A stretch of DNA of 64,000 nt from NCBI GenBank assembly GCA_023898405.1, contig CP060221.1:1379501-1443500 (forward strand), given 5' to 3'. This DNA is from Myxococcales bacterium. GTDB taxonomy: Bacteria > Myxococcota > UBA727 > JABDBI01. Of the stretch, positions 46,389 through 56,600 are shown piece after piece (within the stretch, counting starts at the first letter, position 1; every line of letters begins with the position of its first letter). The translations under genes and the position numbers were made by a program. Below the pieces are notes generated by a model, which searched no databases, had not been told where the DNA came from, and was given only the letters and a program-made list of their open reading frames with translations.

Positions 46389-47072
46389 TTAGGCTGCTTT
46401 GCTTTGTTCGTTGAGTTTTCTTTTCCAGCGCGGATTTAATTTGTGATCTACCAGATAGCCATTTTTTTTAAGTAGATCCAAAAATTGCTTACGCAGATTT
46501 TTCTCAAGCAATTTAATTCGCGCTCTGGTGGTATTCATTAATTTTGCACTCCCCTCTTGGGTGTTTCCTTGAGAAAAACGCAAGGAGAAAAATTGCTTTT
46601 CCTCACTGTTGAGACGGCCGATAAATCTGTCGGTCAATTCCTTAAGTTGCAAATTTTGCATGTGTGTTTCAGGGCTTTCACCATAATTTTCTCGGGAACA
46701 AAATGGGTAGTTCCCTACAGGTTCAGGGGTATCTTCAACTCTTTCAACATTGATCAGTCGATCTCTATGGTGGCACTCACGCAATACTAAATTTTTTGCG
46801 ATGGAGAAAAGATAGGTTTGAAATGGGCGGATACCATCATAATTGATCCGTGTAGATGGCATAAAAGCCCGGGTAAAAGTTTCTTGCACAATAGCATCAA
46901 TATCCATTGATGGATCAACGCCACGAAAACGGTACAAACGCCCCTGGGAGGAAAAACTAAAACCTCCATGAAGAAATTTTTTTAAGGGAGAGGAGTGGTT
47001 TTTATATAGAATAAGAAATGCCGATTTTTCACCTTTTTTATATGAAGCTAGCAATTGTGGATTGTTGATCAT
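46389..47072 (-). CDS. ECF-type RNA polymerase sigma factor
   Basis: 227 residues. Region 2 is split by a loop: LYKNHSSPLKKFLHGG, then DAIVQETFTRAF and RPFQTYLFSIAKNLVLRE (sigma 2.1-2.4). Region 4 is EEKQFFSLRFSQGNTQEGSAKLMNTTRARIKLLEKNLRKQF (in parts), a helix-turn-helix with an unusual IK-rich recognition helix. A basic tail follows. No anti-sigma gene is adjacent. Divergent from the outer-membrane barrel gene across 195 bases, so it may regulate that gene (inference). Confidence 0.8.
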   Translation of the reverse strand: MINNPQLLASYKKGEKSAFLILYKNHSSPLKKFLHGGFSFSSQGRLYRFRGVDPSMDIDAIVQETFTRAFMPSTRINYDGIRPFQTYLFSIAKNLVLRECHHRDRLINVERVEDTPEPVGNYPFCSRENYGESPETHMQNLQLKELTDRFIGRLNSEEKQFFSLRFSQGNTQEGSAKLMNTTRARIKLLEKNLRKQFLDLLKKNGYLVDHKLNPRWKRKLNEQSKAA

Positions 47073-47267
47073 ATTTATCTAATCCTTTGGAGTAAATTTG
47101 CAGTGTTTATTCGTTGAATTACTGTTCGACTTTAAGCATCAAAAGTTGTTGCTAATAGCTTTTAGGCATACTCTTTTTCATAAATTTATCTCAATTAATT
47201 CTTTACGGGTGAGTGTTTTGCGGATAGGAGGAAAAACGCGACAGTAAATTTGCGGTAAGGACTCAAC

Positions 47268-49091
47268 ATGGCTTTTTTTCGCGCACACATTCTAAAATTA
47301 TTTTTTTTCCTAAGTTTTGTGAATGTCTCTTTATATTCTGATGAAAATATTCCTGTGCCCGAATTGCCACCTGAAGAGCAAGCTTATGAAGAGTCTAAAG
47401 TTAATGAGGAACCTTCAAAGGTTATTAATTTTGAAAATCAAAATATCAGGGCAGATTTTTTTAGTGATACAGCAGCCAACAGGGGTTTTTCTCGATTTTT
47501 AAACGCTCTTGAATTATCTGGCTATTTAAGAACCAGGCTTAATTATTTTAGAAATCCTCATTTAGGCACTTATATCACTAGTCTTGGCAGAGGAACTTCA
47601 ATGTTTTTGCCAAATCTAAGGGGCTACGATTCCTCAAGCGATTCAGAGGCAAATCCTGCTCAAAATAATTTTAGCGCCAATATGAGACTGCGACTTGTTC
47701 CAACTATTAATATTTCAGAAACAATCAGAGTTAAGGCTACATTGGATATTTTAGATAATATGGTCATGGGTTCAACGCCTTCTTATATGGCTGGCATGTC
47801 TTTTAATCCAAGCAATCCTATCGCCATGATGTCTATGTCGCAAAGCACTCCTATGCTAGGAGTCAATACTCTCGATGATGCCATAAGAGTTAAGCGTGTG
47901 TGGGGAGAGGCAAGCTTTCCTATAGGGGAGTTTCGTTTTGGGCGTATGCCTTTTCATTGGGGTTTAGGACTTTTGTACCACGGTGGTAATGGTATTGATT
48001 CTGACTACGGCGATCAGGTGGATGGATTTTTATTTAGCACCAAAGTTTTTGATCATTACCTAAGCCCTGGATATTTCTTTGCATATACAGGCCCTAATGC
48101 GCGTGGTGGTGGATTAGGACAGACGGCTTTAAATCATCCCAATTATTTCTTGATGCCAGAGCTTGGAGCTCGTTATCCTCTTGAGTCCAATAGTACAACT
48201 CATGTTTTTAGTCTGAGTCTTTTAAAGAGACACTCCGATTTTGTTGTCCATCAAAAGCTTGAAGAGGGCAGCACTATTTTTAACTATGGAATTTTTGCAT
48301 CTTACCGCAAGCAAAAACTTGACTCTCAATATCAGAATCCAAAAGTTGATGGCAATAATGCTCAATCGCTTGTAGTTGAACGTGATGCAAATGTTGGACT
48401 TTTATCCTTATGGTCAGCCTTGTCAGTTGGAACCTTTCATTTGGAAATGGAGTTTGCAGGTGTTTGGGGTAAGTACCAAATTGGAGAAAAAGATACTGAT
48501 TTACTGGCAAAGGATAGCGCGGGAAATAACGTTAGCAAATCGGATGTATGGATGTTGAGCGGAGGAGCAGCCATTGAATCGAAGTATGGTTTTATCAGTG
48601 ATCGACTTCAGTTGGGTCTTGATGCCGGTTGGGCTTCATCAGGTCCTGGTTTAGGTTTTGGTGTGAGAGGAAAAAAACCGCATACATCAACTGACTTCAA
48701 AACCGATTTTACTTTTAATCCAGGCTATACCCTAGATTTACTCTTGTATCGTGAAGTTCTTGGTACAGTTTCAGGAACTTTTTATGTGAAACCTCATTTG
48801 GCATACTTTTTTAATCGTAACTTTGGCATTCGTAGCGATATCATTAGCTCATTCGCTTATAACAAGGCCAATACCAGTGGAGATTCGCATTTTTTAGGAA
48901 TCGAGTCTGATACGTCAGCTTTTATTAGAACAGAAAGTGGTTTTTACTTTTCTTTAGCCTATGGAATATTGTTCCCCCTCAAGGGGCTCAATCATAAAAA
49001 TTCAGCAGAAATTACACCAAAAGATATGAAAATTTTCGGTGAGGCTAAGGTTGCTCAAACCCTGCAAACCTACATTGGATTAGTTTTTTAA
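47268..49091 (+). CDS. Outer-membrane barrel protein, TIGR04551-like
   Basis: 607 residues with a signal peptide (hydrophobic to about residue 22) and a Pro/Glu-rich linker. The rest is barrel-like with amphipathic strands and motifs such as LSGYLRTRLNYFRN, RVKRVWGEASFPIGEFRFGRMPFHWGLGLLYHGGNG (read in parts) and a C-terminal TLQTYIGLVF with a final Phe. The FGRMP.HWGLG signature recalls TIGR04551 porin-like proteins that I associate with myxobacteria. AAGGA precedes the ATG. Possibly controlled by the divergent sigma factor. Confidence 0.65.
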   Translation: MAFFRAHILKLFFFLSFVNVSLYSDENIPVPELPPEEQAYEESKVNEEPSKVINFENQNIRADFFSDTAANRGFSRFLNALELSGYLRTRLNYFRNPHLGTYITSLGRGTSMFLPNLRGYDSSSDSEANPAQNNFSANMRLRLVPTINISETIRVKATLDILDNMVMGSTPSYMAGMSFNPSNPIAMMSMSQSTPMLGVNTLDDAIRVKRVWGEASFPIGEFRFGRMPFHWGLGLLYHGGNGIDSDYGDQVDGFLFSTKVFDHYLSPGYFFAYTGPNARGGGLGQTALNHPNYFLMPELGARYPLESNSTTHVFSLSLLKRHSDFVVHQKLEEGSTIFNYGIFASYRKQKLDSQYQNPKVDGNNAQSLVVERDANVGLLSLWSALSVGTFHLEMEFAGVWGKYQIGEKDTDLLAKDSAGNNVSKSDVWMLSGGAAIESKYGFISDRLQLGLDAGWASSGPGLGFGVRGKKPHTSTDFKTDFTFNPGYTLDLLLYREVLGTVSGTFYVKPHLAYFFNRNFGIRSDIISSFAYNKANTSGDSHFLGIESDTSAFIRTESGFYFSLAYGILFPLKGLNHKNSAEITPKDMKIFGEAKVAQTLQTYIGLVF

Positions 49092-49242
49092 AGAGCTAAA
49101 AAAACATAAATTAGAGGTTGTAGGGCAAAATTTTTTATACACGGCTTGAAAATTTTTTTCCCAATTTGAGATGCCAATGGATGATTACTTGTCTTTGGCT
49201 GGTTTCAAGGCTTGAATACTTCAGCTTTTGTGGGAAGAGGCG

Positions 49243-49839
49243 ATGTCAAAATCTCTAAAAGAATCCGGCAGCCGTGTAAGAAGAACTTTAAAAAAGGATT
49301 GTGCTCTTATTGAATCGAGAAATTTTTTTAAACTTGCCGCAGATGTTGCCAACCCCAATGTAAGAGTTGCTCTACATAAAAATGATAGCTGGCAGTTGAA
49401 AGCTGTGACGCCAGATAAGAAGGCTCACTCTAGTTTGCTGGATCCGACCTACCAAAAATGTATGCTGAGCTTTGACGCAACTCAGAGCGATCAGATTGAT
49501 AATAAAATTATTAGTATTTTCCCTGACCAAAATTTGAGCGCAAGAGATCTTCATAATTACATTTTCACTCACTTTAAAGAAAATCCAGCCAAACAATTTA
49601 TTATCCCTACTCAGGCTGGAAAAAAAATGATCGTCGATAAGGGCTATCTTTTCTGTGCTAATCGCCTAAAAAATAAATCGTGGCAAAGTAAACCTGGTAT
49701 TGAAGTGGGGCTAAAATATTTCCATGCTCAATTGTTTTCTTCCCGATCAACTAAAAATGAAATTAATTTTATTTATTGGATAAAATTTGATGACCAAGAA
49801 CAAATAACTCATGGCGATATAGTAAGGATAAAAAAATAA
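49243..49839 (+). CDS. Unknown protein upstream of the phosphopantetheinyl transferase
   Basis: 198 residues from the ATG at 49243 (GGAAG five bases upstream); a TTG 15 bases earlier is less likely. Basic and hydrophilic, no signal or membrane helix. Contains a possible helix-loop segment (RVRRTLKKDCALIESRNFFKL) and ends ITHGDIVRIKK. Spaced 28 bases before the next gene. No family recognised. Confidence 0.6.
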   Translation: MSKSLKESGSRVRRTLKKDCALIESRNFFKLAADVANPNVRVALHKNDSWQLKAVTPDKKAHSSLLDPTYQKCMLSFDATQSDQIDNKIISIFPDQNLSARDLHNYIFTHFKENPAKQFIIPTQAGKKMIVDKGYLFCANRLKNKSWQSKPGIEVGLKYFHAQLFSSRSTKNEINFIYWIKFDDQEQITHGDIVRIKK

Positions 49840-49867
49840 AACATACTAATATCTGTAAGAGGTAAGA

Positions 49868-50224
49868 GTGAAGACTAATACGCAAACACATATTTTTAAT
49901 ACAAGTGTGTTGTCGCCAGCAACAAAAAAAAATTTTTTTGCTCCTAGAACAAAAGCCGATAAATTTTTCCCCAAAAAAAAATCGGCTAATCTATTTTTTA
50001 CTCAAAAAAATATCTCAACTTCGATAGAGGTAAATTTAAATGAAGAAATAAAAACCATTACAAAACCCTGGTGGTCTGAAAAGTTACAAAGTCGAATTGA
50101 AAAACAAATACATCCCTTATCTTTAGAAGAATTAACGAAAATAAAAATAGATAATGTAGATTTAAAAAGCATATTGAAATCATTATCAAAAGACCAAAGT
50201 TATCTGAAAGTTAAAATAATTTAA
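49868..50224 (+). CDS. Small basic protein of unknown function
   Basis: 118 residues, GTG start after GGTAAGA. Very Lys/Asn/Thr/Phe-rich N-terminal half that looks disordered (KKNFFAPRTKADKFFPKKKS), then a helical C-terminal half (PLSLEELTKIKIDNVDLKSIL). Its stop codon is directly followed by the ATG of the transferase gene, so the two are probably cotranslated. No family recognised. Confidence 0.55.
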   Translation: MKTNTQTHIFNTSVLSPATKKNFFAPRTKADKFFPKKKSANLFFTQKNISTSIEVNLNEEIKTITKPWWSEKLQSRIEKQIHPLSLEELTKIKIDNVDLKSILKSLSKDQSYLKVKII

Positions 50225-50818
50225 ATGAAAAAAATATCTTTGTCGTTAACCGATGAAATTAAAAATCAATTTATCAATACTAAGCAAATTCACGTTTGGA
50301 TAATTAATTGCAGTGAAAAATCAGTAAATAAAAATAAAAAAATACTTTCTATAATAAAAAAATATTTGACGAGTTATGATTTCAGTTTAGAAAAAAAAAC
50401 AAATGGTAAACCCTATATAAAAAGCAGTCACGATAGAGAACTCTATATTAGCATATCTCACTCATATGATGTTTTAGTTGTTGCCTTGAGCTTTGCAGAG
50501 CCTATTGGGGTAGATGTTGAGTTTGTCAAAGAACGAGAATTTATTAAACGGATCAGCGATAAATATTTTATTGAGCCCATAGTGAGTCTGATGGATTTTT
50601 ATCGCTCATGGACGGCTAGAGAATCTTTTGTAAAAATAAATGGCAATGGATTGATGGTGTCAATGAAGAAAATAAAAGTTGATAATCAGGCAAAGGAGTT
50701 TCTTATTGGAATAAAAGATTATTCTCATAAAGTTGTTTTTCATAGCTTTGAAAATTATCTTATTGCCACATGTCTAGAGAATAGCGAAAAGAATTCAGTG
50801 CAATACTTTTGGTGCTGA
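50225..50818 (+). CDS. 4'-phosphopantetheinyl transferase (Sfp/AcpT-type)
   Basis: 197 residues. Transfers the phosphopantetheine arm of CoA to carrier proteins. Motifs in order: GKPYIKS, LYISISHSYDVLVVALS, IGVDVEFV (magnesium aspartate and glutamate), WTARESFVKINGNGL (W-x-x-RE-x-x-K variant of WxxKEA). Short, as in AcpT/HetI-like members. No polyketide or peptide synthetase is in the window, so the carrier substrate is elsewhere. A strong hairpin follows. Confidence 0.85.
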   Translation: MKKISLSLTDEIKNQFINTKQIHVWIINCSEKSVNKNKKILSIIKKYLTSYDFSLEKKTNGKPYIKSSHDRELYISISHSYDVLVVALSFAEPIGVDVEFVKEREFIKRISDKYFIEPIVSLMDFYRSWTARESFVKINGNGLMVSMKKIKVDNQAKEFLIGIKDYSHKVVFHSFENYLIATCLENSEKNSVQYFWC

Positions 50819-50832
50819 TTTAAAAAATTTTA

Positions 50833-50867
50833 TTTAGACCGATTGTCAAGTTAAAATTCGGTCTAAA
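50833..50867. terminator. Bidirectional terminator between convergent genes
   Basis: Perfect ten-pair stem TTTAGACCGA (50833-50842) with TCGGTCTAAA (50858-50867), loop of 15 bases. On the minus strand it runs into TAAAATTTTTT, a good T tract for the nucleotidase gene; on the plus strand the tail is weaker. Sits between stop codons at 50818 and 50891. Confidence 0.65.
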
Positions 50868-50890
50868 CTATTCTTTAGGTTAACTCTTAT

Positions 50891-52549
50891 TTAATGTTCA
50901 ACAACGCTAACTCTTGATCCTTGTTGTTGCGTCGATAAATTTGGATGAGACTCAAGGTAGTTAGCTAATGCATCGATATCGAGTACACCGATAGTTTTAT
51001 CCCATCCCTTATTGAATCCGCTGAATCCATCACCACCATCAGCAAGAAAACTGTTGGCACAAACTCTATAATTTTCTTCGAGAACAAGCGCTTTTTGGTT
51101 GATGAAAATACTTGAAGGAATAACCTTATGACATGCAGGGCCTCGTTCATCGTATTGATAGCTAAATCCTTTTGAAACTTGTAGAACACGTTTTTTGCTT
51201 GCGCCACAGCCAACAAATTGTTGTTCTAAAATATCGACTATTTGCTGCCCACTAAGCATCATGCTAATAATTGAATTTCCGAAAGGCTGAACAGCATAGA
51301 CTTCACCAAAGTTTACTTTTCCGTCACCTTCATTATTACTGCTGCTAGCATAGACGATATCGGTACGAATTCCTCCTGGATTTACGAAGGCAACGCTTGA
51401 TTCTTGCTTTGATAATTTATTGGTAGTTTCGAGTTGCGCATCGGCAATCATTTTTCCTAGTGTCGATTCACCTGCTCTGTTTACTTGTTTGGTGAAGCTT
51501 TCTTGAATTGTGCCGACGATTTTTTGAGTAATAGGAGCAGCCATCGATTGATATTTTTTAATCAGCGCTGACTGTTCAATATCTTTTTTGACGGTACGTG
51601 TTACAACTATATTGTCTGCTGCAGAGCGTATTAATTGTCCACTTTCAACATCGACATCAATAAAAATTTCAGTGACAAGGCGTCCGTAAGATGCCGCGCT
51701 GGTGACAATTTTATCATTGATATTACAATTATAGGCTTGATGTGTGTGGCCACTAAGAACAACTCCTACTTCGTCATCTAGCTTTTGAACGATATTCACG
51801 ATTGGACCAGAAATTCCTTTACATCCATTATAATCTCCAGCATTAAATCCACCTTCGTGAATCAAAAGAATTATTGTGCTTACTCCTTGAGACTTGAGCT
51901 CAGGAATTAAAGCATTAACTGTTTGCGCTTCATCTTTAAATGTAAGTCCCTCGATTGAATCCTTTGCTATAACGTTAGGAGCATCTTTTAAAACAACTCC
52001 GACAATGGCAATTTTGACAGCTCCAAATTGACGAACGCTGTATGAGGGAAACAGTGTTTTACCTGTTTTATCGATAATCACATTTGATGCCAGCATTTCA
52101 AATTGAGCGCCGCCAAATTTGTCTTTTTCCCCACACATTTTTCCACTACATTCACCCAAAATTAATTTTTGCATCTTCTCCCAACCCTTATCAAATTCGT
52201 GATTTCCGATTGCATTGATATCAAGACCAAGCAGATTCATCGCTTCTATTGTTGGTTTATCATCGAATAATGCTGAAAGAAGTGGACTGGCACCGAACAG
52301 GTCTCCGGCTGAAAGGATTAAAGAATGCCTTTGATTCTCTTTGAGATTTTTAATATGAGTTGCAAGGTATTCGATACCTCCTGCAGATATTCCGTTAATA
52401 GTACCCAAACTTCCGGTGGGAGGTTCAAGGTTTCCGTGAAAATCATTTATGCCTATTAACTGAATACGTACAAAATCAGATTCATTTTGGGCATGAGCAA
52501 AAGCTGTACCAAAAATAAAAAAATAAAAGATAAAAAAAACTTTTCGCAT
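50891..52549 (-). CDS. Periplasmic 5'-nucleotidase (UshA-like)
   Basis: 552 residues. Signal peptide ending AHA|Q (MRKVFFIFYFFIFGTAFAHA). Metallophosphoesterase domain: GINDFHGNLEP, SAGDLFGASPL, AIGNHEFDKGWEK, LIHEGG, VVLSGHTHQAYNC. C-terminal nucleotide-binding domain: VNPGGIRTDIVY, VYAVQPFGNSIISMML, GDGFSGFNKGWD. Hydrolyses nucleotides or UDP-sugars outside the cytoplasm. Its ribosome site lies inside a hairpin at 52551-52570. Confidence 0.9.
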   Translation of the reverse strand: MRKVFFIFYFFIFGTAFAHAQNESDFVRIQLIGINDFHGNLEPPTGSLGTINGISAGGIEYLATHIKNLKENQRHSLILSAGDLFGASPLLSALFDDKPTIEAMNLLGLDINAIGNHEFDKGWEKMQKLILGECSGKMCGEKDKFGGAQFEMLASNVIIDKTGKTLFPSYSVRQFGAVKIAIVGVVLKDAPNVIAKDSIEGLTFKDEAQTVNALIPELKSQGVSTIILLIHEGGFNAGDYNGCKGISGPIVNIVQKLDDEVGVVLSGHTHQAYNCNINDKIVTSAASYGRLVTEIFIDVDVESGQLIRSAADNIVVTRTVKKDIEQSALIKKYQSMAAPITQKIVGTIQESFTKQVNRAGESTLGKMIADAQLETTNKLSKQESSVAFVNPGGIRTDIVYASSSNNEGDGKVNFGEVYAVQPFGNSIISMMLSGQQIVDILEQQFVGCGASKKRVLQVSKGFSYQYDERGPACHKVIPSSIFINQKALVLEENYRVCANSFLADGGDGFSGFNKGWDKTIGVLDIDALANYLESHPNLSTQQQGSRVSVVEH

Positions 52550-52550
52550 A

Positions 52551-52570
52551 TTTTCCCTCGGTAGGGAAAA
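52551..52570 (-). promoter_or_regulatory. Hairpin covering the nucleotidase ribosome site
   Basis: Perfect stem TTTTCCCT-ACCG-AGGGAAAA (minus strand) one base before the start codon. The AGGGA that would be the ribosome site is paired with the U-rich arm, which could give temperature- or binding-dependent translation. The form is like a four-U element, but that is only an inference from the pairing. Confidence 0.4.
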
Positions 52571-52780
52571 ATAGCGATATGGCTTAGCAATTGGTTAAAA
52601 ATAAATTTAAAATTTATAGTAGAAAATCATTGATAATCAGAGTTGTTTTTAATTTTTTTGGTTATTGAAGCCACTCTTTGGTCAAATCTTAAAACAGTAT
52701 TTTTATCTCCATCAATAAAACAAGCACGATAGATCCATAGCTTTAGAGCTGGTTATTGTGAATTATTGAATTGAAATTTT

Positions 52781-53512
52781 CTAATAATAGTCGTGACGTA
52801 TTTTTGCGATTTCCCAAGGAGATCTACCTATAGCTGATACAAGGCCAGAGTTTCTCCGAGTTCGGCCTGCAATTTCTTTAAAAATAGGGCCCGATATTTT
52901 TTCGTCACATTCTAGACAAGGATTAAGTTTTCCATTGCTTAAGTTGTAGTTCTCACTTTTAAACAGACTTCGTAGACAAACCCCAAGGCATTTTTTTGCC
53001 GTATTTTTTGAGTTGTAATACCAAGTCTTTGCGCATGGAAGACTAAAACCAAAGTTCAAAAAGCAATCAACACCTAAGACTTCACTGAAAGAGAGAAATG
53101 CACATCTTCTTGATGGGGTGGTCATATCTTTCAGCGTCATATAGCTGGCTAGATCCTGCAATGATGAGCAGGTACCGCATTTACCAAGGTGGGTAAGATA
53201 AGCGTGATCTTTATCAAGATCTTCAGAGTTTTTATAAGTTTTGGTGATGTATTTTGTTTTTCCTTCTACATAAACAATGCCGCAAAGATCCGTAGAAGCT
53301 TTTGGCTTCAATGATCGTTTGGCGTAAGGATCAGAAGAAATCTTAGTAACATTTAAGAGTTTTTTTTTCCTGAACTCATTGGCTATAAGTTTTGTACTTG
53401 GTTCTTCAAAAGAAATAAGTTTTTGGCTGCTAAAAAAAAATAAAGCAAGAGCAAAATTCCATTTTAAGCAGAAGGAAGGCGACAAACCAAGAATTTTAAA
53501 GGATGGCATCAA
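52781..53512 (-). CDS. Exported Cys-rich protein of unknown function
   Basis: 243 residues. A hydrophobic segment (about 19-34) could be a signal or anchor. The mature part has many cysteines in set patterns: GKCGTCSSLQDLASYMTL, PSRRCAFLSF, VDCFLNFGFSLPCAKTWYY, AKKCLGVCLRSL, NPCLECDEKISGPIFKEIAGRTRRNSGL (in parts) and a closing IGRSPWEIAKIRHDYY. The CGTCS, CLECDE..SGP.F and AGRTRRNSG blocks suggest a defined disulfide fold. I have a vague memory of similar proteins in algae or diatoms but cannot confirm it. Function unknown. Confidence 0.65.
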   Translation of the reverse strand: MMPSFKILGLSPSFCLKWNFALALFFFSSQKLISFEEPSTKLIANEFRKKKLLNVTKISSDPYAKRSLKPKASTDLCGIVYVEGKTKYITKTYKNSEDLDKDHAYLTHLGKCGTCSSLQDLASYMTLKDMTTPSRRCAFLSFSEVLGVDCFLNFGFSLPCAKTWYYNSKNTAKKCLGVCLRSLFKSENYNLSNGKLNPCLECDEKISGPIFKEIAGRTRRNSGLVSAIGRSPWEIAKIRHDYY

Positions 53513-53631
53513 GAATCCTCCAAAAAGTATTAAGTATATTTCTTGGCTTTTTGAATTGGCTGCTTAATTCTGCAACAAATATTCTTAAAATCTTTGGAAA
53601 CTATTTTAAAAATAATTTTCAGCAAGCATCA

Positions 53632-56600
53632 TCACTCTTCATTGCTTTCCTCTTTATTTTTTTCTTCTTCGGCAAGACGTTTTTCTTCAGCAATTCTCTG
53701 CTCTTCGGCAAGACGTTTTTCTTCAGCAATTCTTTGCTCTTCAGCAAGACGTTTTTCTTCAGCAATGCGTTTTTCTTCTTCCTCACGCCTTTTTTGTTCA
53801 AAATAAATTTCTTTGTCTTTTTCTATCCAAGACAAAATAACTTCCTGCCAGTTATCGGCTTCTAAATCTTTTTGTTGATAAGATTCATATGCTTGAGGGG
53901 CGTCGGTAGAATAAGCATGACCTTTATTGTAATAAATTTTCCATTTTTCTAAGTATTCATTAAACAAGTGTGTGTAGTTTTTGAGCTCTTTTTCAAGGCT
54001 TAAGAATGCGGTTGTTCTGGCGATAATTTTGCTGCTTAGATGATTTAGCATTTCTCTAAGAGGATCGATAACAATGTTTTTTTGCTGCTTTTCTTGGGTT
54101 TGCCAGTATGAACTCAGATCTAAATACGAAATAAATTGTAATGCCACTCGGTCGCTGAGGTTGAGCTCTGGTGCAGAACGTAAATTGAGCTCTTGAATTC
54201 TTTTTTGTAGCTTTATTTTTAAATAAGCCTCTGCAAATAGAAGGCGGTCATGAGTATTGAGCGGATGAATGTTGATATTTACTGATTTTTCTTCCTGGCC
54301 ATATTTATCGATTTTTGTCATCTGAAAGTCGGTTAGATTATTGGTATTCATTCCTATTACAAGGGATGATTTTCTCATATCAATTTTTTGTCCTGACTCT
54401 CTTCTTGTTAATCCCTCCAGGCTTTCCATGAATGCTTCAGCTAACTCTTCATTAAAGCTATTCATCTTAGTGCGATCAAACAACACCAAAACTTGAGAAA
54501 GATTTTTGAGTTGATCTTTTTTCAACTGACGCGCACAGAGATCTATCCACTTCGAGTCGGTTGAGGTTACCCTGCTTAATTCAAAGTCATTTGTTTCAAG
54601 TGAATAATAAGTTGTTCCTGAGTAAGGGGTCGTTGCAATATAAATTTTGTTGCTGTGATGGGCCGTATAGATTTTTTTTACTTCATCCCATGCAGCAGGA
54701 ATATTATTATTGCTGTTGCTTGTCCTAAGATATACCGTCCCCTCCTTTTTTTCAGTCTGATATTTTTTCCATATCAAGGGCGTCTTTACTGCAAGTGATT
54801 CTATGTTTCCATCTATTTTGCAGTAAGGAATGTTTAAAATTTCAGCCAGGTTTGAAATAATCCCTAAATCGGTTGCACTGTCTTGTCTGAGAAATATCAA
54901 CGGAGTTTGATAATTTTCGTTTCCTCCGAAGGTTAGGTTTTTTAGAACGGCATTAGCGATATCAAAAATATTTTGTAGGTTATGTTCACCTAAGTAGTAA
55001 AGTTGTTCACTAATAGCTTTCGATATCCTTTGTTTTTCATCACCGTCCATGATTATAGGAGTTGGTGGATTCAACGCAGTAATCATTTCTTGTATTTGTG
55101 CTAGAGATTGCTCCCTTAGCTCAATTGCTTTTGTGTTGTCTTTAAGTGTTTGTAATTCTAAAAGCGCTGTATCAGATTCGGAAATTTTGCTAATTTCTTC
55201 TTCCATCTCTCTTAGAAATTCGCCTACTTCATTATTAAATGCATCCTGTCGGAGGTTTGTGGTTTGTTCCTTTTGGTATTCTCCGATAGATTTGGCTTCG
55301 AGAATTATATTGAATGGGCTGTCGCTTGGGTAATTCCCTTCAAGCTTGCAGATATCGGGGTGCAGTTTGCGTGTCTGTATGGTTCCCTTAAATCTTTTAA
55401 AAAACTCAATCAGCCCACGAACACCCATTTTTCCATTCATTTTATCCAATGCTTCTCCATCCTTTTCTACAATAGCCATAATGGATTGTTCGCACAGTTC
55501 ATGATTTATAAGAAATACACCCTTGGCTTCAGAATTTAGTTCTTCTTCCACGGGTTTCCATGCTTCAAGCAGCATGGTTAATCGCTGTTTTCTGTCAGCA
55601 TAAGGAACCTGATAAATTTCTATCCGAGATAAAAGTGTATTAATCATTTCTGATTTTTTGCTGTCTTTTTCAAATTCAACAGGCAGGCTATTTGCTGTGA
55701 TAAAAAAATAAAGATCAGATATTCGTACAGGAAATTCTAATACTTTTTGTAAATCTTTTCGAAGTTCAAATTCAAGTTTTGCATCAATAGTTTTTTGTGA
55801 AGGATCTCCAAGATCTTTCAAAAGTAAAAAGAAATTTTCTCTATCTTTTACTTTTTCCATTGAGTTAGCGGCTAACTCACCTTGTAAAACTCGATCAAAA
55901 TCATCTAGTAAAACAACTCCATTACGAATTTTTACACCGCTTGATTTTTCCATAAAAACGGTTTTGAGGCAGTCGATAATTCTGTGCCTTATATAGCCGG
56001 TCACCGCAGGAAATTTTTCCATATTTCTCGAAGACACTTCGCTATAATTTATTTTGCATAGAGGAAGATCTAACCACCCTGTAAACATTTCCTCTATGCC
56101 ACTGGTTTTTCCATTTCCTGGTTCAGCATAAAAATATTTTAGGGTTCTTTTTGACTCTTTAGCGTTGGAGTCATCCATCACATTTTGAGCTAATGCCCAC
56201 AGTTTATTTTCATATTCACTGGATCCGCGTTTTTCGATAATTTCTCTACGCTGTCTCATAGCCTCTTTCTGAATGGGCCATTTGTGAAAAGGAAATTCCA
56301 ATATCTGTCGTAAATAATCAAAACGCATATTTAGAAATATTTCATCTTTAAGGTCAAGCAGAGTAGGGCGGCCGGCAGCCTTTAGTTGTTCAGTGGAAGC
56401 GGTAGCCTGGCGAATAGTGAGTTTAGATTTAGCAGGTGGAGCAAATTTTTGCTTGAGAGATGATACCGAAATATGTCGAGGATAATTGGTTACATTTGGT
56501 GCGAATAATGGATCTGGCGAATATCCAGCATGATTTTGTTCTTTTGGGCTCTTTTCTTGTATTTTCTCTTCGGATTGTGTATTGGGCATCGCCTGACTTA

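Noticed and set aside
53503..53865. 120-residue plus-strand frame rich in Phe and Ser
   Set aside because: It is the reverse reading of the AAA+ gene repeat region; the repeats keep both strands open.
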